Shown here: positions 42,443-64,000 of the stretch, in pieces
How the letters are laid out: every line of letters starts with the position of its first letter
How positions within the stretch are numbered: position 1 is the stretch's first letter
Origin: Proteles cristata cristata
Lineage: Eukaryota; Chordata; Mammalia; Carnivora; Hyaenidae
Assembly: GCA_017311185.1 (NCBI GenBank)
Contig: JAESUZ010005463.1
Coordinates: 310,001-374,000 of the forward strand
Reading direction: 5' to 3'
Length of the DNA stretch: 64,000 nucleotides
The notes under the pieces: model-generated
Told to the model about the DNA's origin: nothing
What the model saw: the letters and a program-made list of their open reading frames with translations, nothing else
Databases searched by the model: none
Position numbers and translations under genes: made by a program

Positions 42443-42905
42443 GGCTGCTGAGGGCACAGGGTAGAGGCCTCCTGCCCCGAGTGGCCTGTGTGGTGACCTG
42501 TGTGGGGCAGCTGGAGGTGCTCTCGCAGGAGTTTGGTGGAGCCTGAGACTTGTCTGGGGGGCCGTGGGGGGACCCCCCCCAGGTTTTTCCTTTGAGGGGA
42601 GATTCTGTGCCTGAGAAGGGCTCAGCTTCCTGCATTATGTACCTCATGGTCTCACCTGGAGCGGCGGGGGCCCAGCAGCCCCTGACAGTGGACAGAGCTT
42701 GTCCCCTCCCTGCACCACCTGGGCTGCCTGGCCTGCCTGAAGGTGGTGCCTGGCGTCTCCTGAGGCCTGAAGAGGCAAGACTTGGGCCAGGTGTGGGGGG
42801 TGGGTGAGCATGGGGAAGAGGCTGAGCCAGACACCACATCTTGCCACAGTGGATGCTCTTCCAGTCCCTCTTATATTTTCTATTAAACACTTGCTTGTTT
42901 TGTTT
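42443..42905 (+). other. IL34: IL34 3' UTR
   Basis: Sequence between the TGA and the poly(A) site inferred just after the ATTAAA at 42882. GC-rich, no repeat recognised. Confidence 0.7.
42882..42887 (+). terminator. IL34: IL34 poly(A) signal ATTAAA
   Basis: ATTAAA followed within 30 nt by a T/G-rich stretch (ttgcttgttttgtttcgg) that fits a downstream element. Cleavage is expected near 42900. Confidence 0.7.
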
Positions 42906-43349
42906 CGGTTTGTGGTTCAGTTTGCATCTGCAAAGGTAAACCCCAAGTACTGGAGGCAGGAGAGAGGGGAGCTAGTCCAGCCCTGGGACCTGGGTCTGAA
43001 GATTTGGGTTTGGAATGGCTGAAGCCTTAGCCTGGGGGCCTGGAAATGGCATTTGAGGGAGTGAGTTTCTTCCAGACCTGCCGGAATCTCAGCGAGATGG
43101 ATATGGCAGAGGATGTCAGGCTCATCCTTCTCAGTGCCTCCCGGCCACCCTCCCAGGCTCCATCAGGCTGTCCCAAGGTAGCTGCCCGCAGGAACAGAGT
43201 GGAGGTATTGAAAGACACAGGTCCTGATCCAGGACCTGGCCCCTCCCGCCCCTGCCCCTGGGCTGGGATCTGGGCTGGGAAAGGGTGGGGGTGCCAGGGC
43301 TGCACAGGGGCAGGTGAACAGGGTGGAGGAAGCCAGGCGGAGGCAGGGG
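42906..43349. other. Short spacer between convergent IL34 and MTSS2
   Basis: About 450 bp of GC-rich unique sequence between the two inferred poly(A) sites. I see no gene, repeat or RNA in it. Confidence 0.5.
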
Positions 43350-43367
43350 TGTTAATTACAGTACAAC

Positions 43368-43373
43368 TTTATT
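43368..43373 (-). terminator. MTSS2: MTSS2 distal poly(A) signal AATAAA
   Basis: Plus strand tttatt at 43368-43373 reads AATAAA on the gene strand. Cleavage is expected about 15-25 nt further on, near 43350. Confidence 0.65.
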
Positions 43374-44867
43374 AATACTGGAATCTTCACAGTGCATTTG
43401 TTACTTGTAGCAGTGACTATTTAAATCAAGGGGAGGGTCGGTGGGGAGGGGGCAGGGAGAGGAGGATAATTTATCCAGAACGGACAGAAAGAAAAGAAAC
43501 AAAATGGTTCCGATGGGGGGTGGGGGTGGGGGTGGAGGAAAGAAAGGGTGAGTAGGAACCAGGAAGGGAGACTTGGGTGGGGAAATAAATTAAAAAAAGG
43601 AACAAGTTAACAACAGCACCAGAAAAGTTACTTCAGTCAAAAGACGCTTTTGAAAAGAATATTTCTCTGTACAAAATGGAAAAAAAACAAAAAACAAACA
43701 AAAAAAAACAAACGTAAAGAAGTCCCCCAAACCAAAGTTTGTGATATGGGATGGTTGGCTCGGATCCCAAGGGGGTGGGCCTAAGAGGTCCTAATGGGAG
43801 AGAGGTGGTCAAGGGGATGGAGGAGTTATGTACAGCCCTGGGGTGGCTTGGAGGAGAGGGGGCACGGTCTGGGAGGGTGGCTGTGCTATGCCCACCCCCT
43901 CCTTGGGCCTCCCAAGCCACCCTCCCCACCCCACCACTCCTTACCCTGCTCACATCACACATCCTGCATCTTACTCCCTCAGCCCACTTGGGTAAACCCC
44001 TCCCTGGGGCTTCCCAAACTGGGCACCTGCTCTCCCGGCCTCTTCAGGCCCTCCCTTGCCTGGACTCTTTCTCCAGGTGCCCACACCTGGGCTCTCGGGT
44101 TGGCCTGAGCATTCAGCAAGGCTGTTCTCAGACCTAGCGACTTACTTACAGATACCATTCTCTGTCTCCCTTTGGGGAACCTGGGGAGCTCCATCCACTC
44201 AGGGGCATCCTTGGTTCCCCAGAGCTGCCCAGCCGCCTTGCTTGGACCCCAGTTCCCTGCAAAAGAACTGCCAGGAGCTTGAGCCTGGCGCTGAGACTCA
44301 GACCCCACCAACCCCATCCCACCCCGACCAGGAAAAGCCTGCTCTCCTGACCGTGGGAGGCCCCTGCCCTGTGGTCCCACTGCCCTCTGAGCCTGGTTGC
44401 GCTCTCTGCTGGCCTGCGAGACAACAGGAAGCCCTCCACTCGCCCCAGACGCACCTGCTTCTACCGGCTTAAATTTGGCGCACCTCGGTACGTGCAGGGG
44501 AGGGCACCCCCACCCCGCACCCACCACCAGCACGGGCTGGACTCCGGGTGGAAGGGAGGGGCACTGCACCGGGATGGCATCTCCTCTGGGAACAGAGAGT
44601 CAAAGCCAATGTCCCTGGACCACCCCTGCCCTCATCCAAGCAGATGTGCTGGAGGCCCCACCCGGGCCCTCTCCAACCTTATTTTGGCTTTGCTCCAAAA
44701 TCTGGAGGAAAAAACAGCTGCCCCCTGGAGTTGGGGAAGCTACTTGGGCCCTCCTTCTGCCATGGGCCTGCCAGGCCACTGCGAGGACCCCTGTCCCTCA
44801 GGCACTCTCGGACACCCTGTACCGTCCACCCTGTCCCCACACACAGTCCTTGTCCAGTCAGCTCTAT

Positions 44868-44873
44868 TTTATT
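44868..44873 (-). terminator. MTSS2: Possible proximal MTSS2 poly(A) signal AATAAA
   Basis: A second AATAAA on the gene strand lies in an A/T-rich patch 925 nt after the stop. It could give a short 3' UTR form. No supporting data beyond the motif. Confidence 0.35.
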
Positions 44874-45797
44874 ATTATAGTCATAAAATAACCCCCCACA
44901 CCCTGTGTAGCTCCAGCTCCTACCCCCAAAGGTGGCCGAAACCATGACCAAAGTGCCACCAGACTCACGTGTCTCAACGTGTCCAGATGAGGACCACACA
45001 TCTGGCCCTCAGGCCGTGGGACGCCTTCCCTGCTGCCCTGGTCCTCTACCCTGGCCGCACTGCCCAGAGGAGGGCAAGCTAGGACAGTAAGTCACTTCAG
45101 GGCCCACAGCGTCCTCCGGGCAGGTCTCCAAGACTCAACTTGGGGCCCTAGGCCCCTGGGGCTCCCTCCTCCCCAGCAGGCTGGGCTTCCCAACTTCAGT
45201 GTGCCCCCCCACTGCCGCTCTCCGGAGCTTTTCAGTCAAATCTAACACCAGAGCCGACTGGGCACCTGGCCCCTCCACAGCCAGCCCGCCTCCCTGACTG
45301 AGAGGAGCCTGGGGCAGGTGCAGAGAAGGGAGAAGGAAGGAGAGGGGCCTGGTCGAGGGCAGTGCGGGCCAGCATTCAGGAGAGGCCCCAGGCACCGCCG
45401 ACCGAGGGGAGAAGCGGGGTCAGGTTGGCTAAGCTGTGGCACTGCGGCCCAGGCCACAGCACTCGGAGATGTGGAAAAGGCAGGGCCTGTGGAAGAGGAA
45501 GAGGAGGGGCAGAGCGGGTAAGAAACATAAAACAGGCTCCGCATCCAGTTCAAGGCCTGCAGGCTCGGAGCTGGCGAGCTTTGTTAAAGAAGTCACTTCC
45601 TGTTTAAATGTGGAAATCCAACTTGAGTGTCTCTTTCCATCAAGTGGCTTTTACTTGCATGACTTAAAAAAACGAAAAAACCAAAAGCTTGCCTGGCTCT
45701 GCTCTTCCCCCACTGTTGCCTTTGCTCTGAGCAGCTGCTGTTCACCAGCGGGGCCGCCTGCCTCTCGGGGGGCCAGAGGGCGGGGGGGCTGCGACCA

Positions 45798-60424
<14,627 letters not shown>

Positions 60425-63400
60425 CTGCCGGGGAGACGGGAAAGGAAATGAGATGCCATGGAGGTTACAAAGGCTATACCTGGGATGGGCTCCCCACATG
60501 CTTCCATCCAGACTTGGCCGTTTCTCAGAGTGGCCCCGGCCCCATGGAGAGGGAGGCTCCTGGGCCGTCTGGGACGACAGAAGACCAGGTTCAGAGCCAT
60601 GGGACATGAGGAAGGCCTGGCCCCGGGAACAGGTGCTTTAGGTCATTCCTCCCTCGCTGGCAGGAAGTCTCGCCTACAGTGGCCACTGTTTTTGGCCCAC
60701 ATCCTCGCTCAGGGGAGACAGAAACAAATGGCAGGTCCTGTACCCTCTGGGCTCCCCTGGGTTCTGGCAAGGAATCTGGGCTTAGCAGCAGGAGGGATAC
60801 CGTGCCCCTCTGGACACAGGTGGGGGTAGTCCACATGACACAGGAGCAGGGCTCAGGCAAGCCAGGTCTCAACTGGGACCTTTGGGGGTTCCCACCCTGT
60901 GCCCCAGAAGCTGCTGCTGGCTGGGCCACCCATCCATCCCAGGCCAGCAGCAGTGATTCCCAGGTCCGGGGAGGCCATGACTGCTGCAGGGCCCAGCCAG
61001 CCTGCCCGGGACAGCCAGGCCCCAGGCTGAATGGGGCCTTGTGTGGCCAACAGAGCCACCTTTCTCCACCCCTGGCTCCCCTCCCCTCCTGGGGACACAG
61101 TGTGGCCTTTATCCCAGCCTGGCCCAAAGCTCTGAGTTGGGAGGGGGTTTCCCAGTAGGGAGGCTGGACTCTTGGCGACCAAGTTGTCCAGTATGATCAA
61201 GGGGCTTTTCTGGCTAATGTGCCCTCCCATGGCTGCCGGGTCCTGGAGAGACCTCAGCTGTGGCCTCAGCGCCTTGTGGAGGTCTTGATGCTTGAAGGGG
61301 AGCCCAAGGCCAGCAAAGCCCCAGCCCCAAAGGACTTCTAACCCTCCCTTCCATGTAGGATGAGGTGCTGAGGAAACAAGGAAGGCAGAGACCCCAGCCC
61401 TGAAGGCTTCAGAAGGCGGCTCTGCCAGACTGGAACCCAGGGGCAGGTTCGAGATGGGTTCTCCAGCTGAGGACAGCCCGCAGGGGTGGAAAGGAAACAG
61501 GGCAGCTTCTGACAACCTTAGAGATTCCCTCCCTTCTCAGCCCAGCCAGTGCCCAGGGAAAGCAAATATTTGAGAAGTTCACACAGGCTGGAACGGGACG
61601 GGGGAGGCTGTGGGTGGGCTGTCTCCATGTGGGCACAGTTCAGGGTAAAGCAGCCTGGTAGGTTGCCCCTGGCAATCCCACAGAGCTGACCCTCACCTTG
61701 GCACCCTCAGGAATCTTCTAAAAGGTGGCACCCTGACACCACCTTGGCACCCCAGCCCCGAATCTTTGCTAAGACCTCCAGGGAGAGGAGACAATGCTGA
61801 GGGGGCAGGGGTCCTGAAGCAGTTGTCCCGACCCCCAGGAAACCACCTCAGCTCCTCAGCAGCCTCGGAGCACAAGGGACTGGGGGAAGCTGGGGACAGA
61901 CAAGTTCCTACCCAATTAAAGTCCGTAGGCTGCGGCCCATCACCTCAGCCTTCAGCCAGTCAGGCTCACTGCATCCCAGACCTTCACACCCTCAGCTCTC
62001 CCAGTGGGGAGGGGACAAGACAGGGCACTGGGGGAGGGGGGGGGAGGGCAGGCCCAGCTCCTCCTCAGTGGAGGGACCTGAGCACCTTGGTCTCTAAGGA
62101 CCAGAGCAGCCAGTGTCCCTGGGGAGGGTCCTCAGTCTTCACCTGGGCCCATGCCCTCATCCTGGCCATGCCTTCGCTGTCAGGCTCTAAGACTCTAGGT
62201 TACTATCACTAGTGACAGTGACTGCTACTGCTAGTCACGCGGCTGTGGTAAGCCGGGCACTGTGCGAAGTCTTTTTCATTGTGTGGTTGCACCGGATCCT
62301 TAAGACAGCCTGTGAAATAAATATGACTATCGCCCCCACTCTATAGGTCAGGAAGCTGAGGCTCAGAAGATTAACTAACTGATTTGCTAAAGGCCACCAA
62401 GTGGGAGGGGCAAGATCTGATCCCACATCGGACTAGTCACTACACCTACTTTCAGGGGTTCAGAGAGAGGGGCACCTGGGCAGCAGGGGTGGGAGGTGAT
62501 GGGAACTGCAGAGACGGGAGAACCCCCCGCCCCCGTCCCCAGTGCAGTGGGATGTGTTGGAGGGGAGAGGTCACATGCTCGTCACTGGAGGTGCTCAAGT
62601 GGACTGGGCCAGACTGACGTGGAGACTGCAGGACTCCCGGCCCTCGGAGACTGTCTCTGACCTGGTGGCGGTTGTAGTCATGTGGGCTGTGTGGGTGAGC
62701 GACCCCGGGGCCAGGGCCCCTCTCTGAGCCTCAGTTTCCTCACCTGTCAAATTGGGAGAGTATCTGCACCTATGTCACTGGGTCAGTGTGGAGACTTGAG
62801 GAGGCAGGGAAAGGGGAGCACTTAGCACAGCACCCAGTGTACAGTAAGCACTTGGTTAATGCTGGCTAAAAAAGAGAGGATGCATGACCTCTGCCTCTGA
62901 GAGAAGCCCCTCCCACCCAGCAGGGCCGATGTCTGGGCCACACTCCCCACTCTTGAGAGGACAAAGTTTGTGGCCCCATTTTCTGGATGAGTCAGTGCTG
63001 AGTAGAGGCCCACTTCCTTCTGTGGGAGGCATTTCACCCGCCCAGTCCTGCCATCTTGGGCAAGCCCCTGCCCCTCTCTGGGCTTCGGTGGGCCGCCTGG
63101 CACCCGGTGGGCATCAGAGAGGAGTTAAATGAGGCATGGAAGGCAGGGGACACTCCTGAGGGCCCCTCTCCAAGCTCAGGGTTGCCTTCTCTGGCCCTCA
63201 GGCTCCAGGTGCAGCTCAGGGAGGCCTTCCTGGCCCCTATGCTGCCAACCCCAGCCAGAGCCTGCGCTTCCAGGGCGGTTGTTCTGGGGCTCATGGACGT
63301 GCTTCGGACCAGCCCCGGGGGCAAGTGCAGTCGCCTCAAGCCAGCAGCCTTCCTCTGTGGAAGCCCTGCTGCTTCTGTGGCTCAGATCACCGAGGGAGAC

Positions 63401-64000
63401 GGCCAGAAACTGTCCCCCCACCCCTGCGATCCAGGTGACGGACCTCCAGGTGGCCCAGTCCCCTGCTCTGTCCCTGGCCTGAACACACACGTGTCATAGG
63501 GAGGGGAGTTTCGGTCCTTGGCATCACCCCACGTGAAACCTTTCCCAGTTTGCCTCCACACGTCAGAAAATCCTGCCTGAAATCTGCTATAATCTGGGTC
63601 CGTTTCCTTGTGCCTGATCCCAAAGTTCCTTGCAAATTGCCTGGAGAGGGAGGGAGAGTCCTGCCCCTCTTCTCTGAGCTGAGAAGCTGCTGCTCTCTGC
63701 AGTGTTAGTGGAGAGGCTGCGAGCGGGAGGAGGGTGCAGGAAGGTCCCATTCTCTGCCAGCCCTGGGAGTAGCTGGGGGGAGGGTGGTCTGGGCTGCCTG
63801 GTCCCAGGAAGGGATCCCAGTGCCAGGCCTGTGACGTCCACAGGACAGGAGGGTCGGCTGAGGGCAGGACTTCTGAGGGCTGGCAGAGGGGCTCAGAGGT
63901 GGAGTTGCAAAGGATGGAGGTCTCAGGGGAGCACCTTATGGTGGGGGGGTGGGGGATGCCTATACGCTGCCAGCCCTGGAGTCCTAGGTGGGGATGGCCT
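60425..64000. other. MTSS2 intron 1 (3' part)
   Basis: GC-rich, without CAN-SINE or L1. MIR-like relics at about 62230-62410 (ggtcaggaagctgaggctca) and 62710-62860 (cctcagtttcctcacctgtc). The first coding exon with the start Met was not found, so it lies to the right of the window. Confidence 0.45.

Larger units (their letters stand above)
43350..45797 (-). other. MTSS2: MTSS2 3' UTR
   Basis: About 2.45 kb between the stop and the AATAAA at 43373-43368. GC-rich near the stop. The distal 300 nt are U-rich on the transcript strand (43550-43720) with long U and UUUG runs. No interspersed repeat is visible, which fits a retained UTR. Confidence 0.7.

Noticed and set aside
41301..42890. 529-codon open frame on the minus strand across IL34 exons 5-6
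   Set aside because: It is antisense to well-supported IL34 exons in GC-rich DNA with few stop codons, has a low-complexity Pro/Gly/Ser composition and no recognisable domain.

Overview
The window is mammalian nuclear DNA from a carnivore, most likely a feliform. It holds more than 40 copies of the tRNA-Lys-derived Carnivora SINE (CAN-SINE). These have the cat-type body: a tRNA-like head, a CT-rich stretch and an AATAAA-bearing A-rich tail. L1 remnants, MaLR LTRs (MLT1), MIR, MER5A and MER20 are also present. There are no bacterial features, and nearly all open reading frames are chance frames or parts of repeats.

Two protein-coding genes are supported exon by exon, with GT-AG junctions and reading phases that close exactly. 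IL34 (interleukin-34, a CSF1R ligand) is on the + strand, with six coding exons from 31974 to 42442 and a poly(A) signal at 42882. MTSS2 (MTSS1L/ABBA, an I-BAR and WH2 actin-membrane regulator) is on the - strand. Thirteen standard coding exons plus a 9-nt microexon lie between 60424 and 45798, followed by a 2.4-kb 3' UTR ending near 43350. Its first coding exon lies beyond the right edge. The two genes meet tail to tail with about 450 bp between their 3' ends. The order IL34(+)/MTSS2(-) matches human 16q22.1.

Layout: 1-31.5 kb is repeat-dense sequence, either upstream of IL34 or within its long 5' intron. It contains a near full-length but dead DNAJC7 retrocopy (24.9-26.5 kb), a 5'-truncated inverted L1 with ORF2 remnants (11.6-13.1 kb), and many SINEs, several with clean target-site duplications. 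31.5-42.9 kb is IL34. 43.35-64 kb is MTSS2. Its 6.4-kb intron (47.55-53.99 kb) is full of L1 and SINEs, while the last 10.7 kb is GC-rich and has no CAN-SINE.

Most notable observations: an in-frame 9-nt MTSS2 microexon (Glu-Leu-Leu) inside the I-BAR domain, with a compound (CA)n higher-order repeat a few hundred bases downstream on the transcribed strand; a NAGNAG acceptor in IL34 at exactly the Gln81 position; a shifted IL34 C-terminus relative to human; a uORF and an ATG-TAG start-stop in the IL34 leader; a chimeric SINE/L1-3'-end insertion bounded by one target-site duplication; and a CpG-rich intronic block of MTSS2 with a CTCF-like motif. I found no novel defence, mobile or biosynthetic system.
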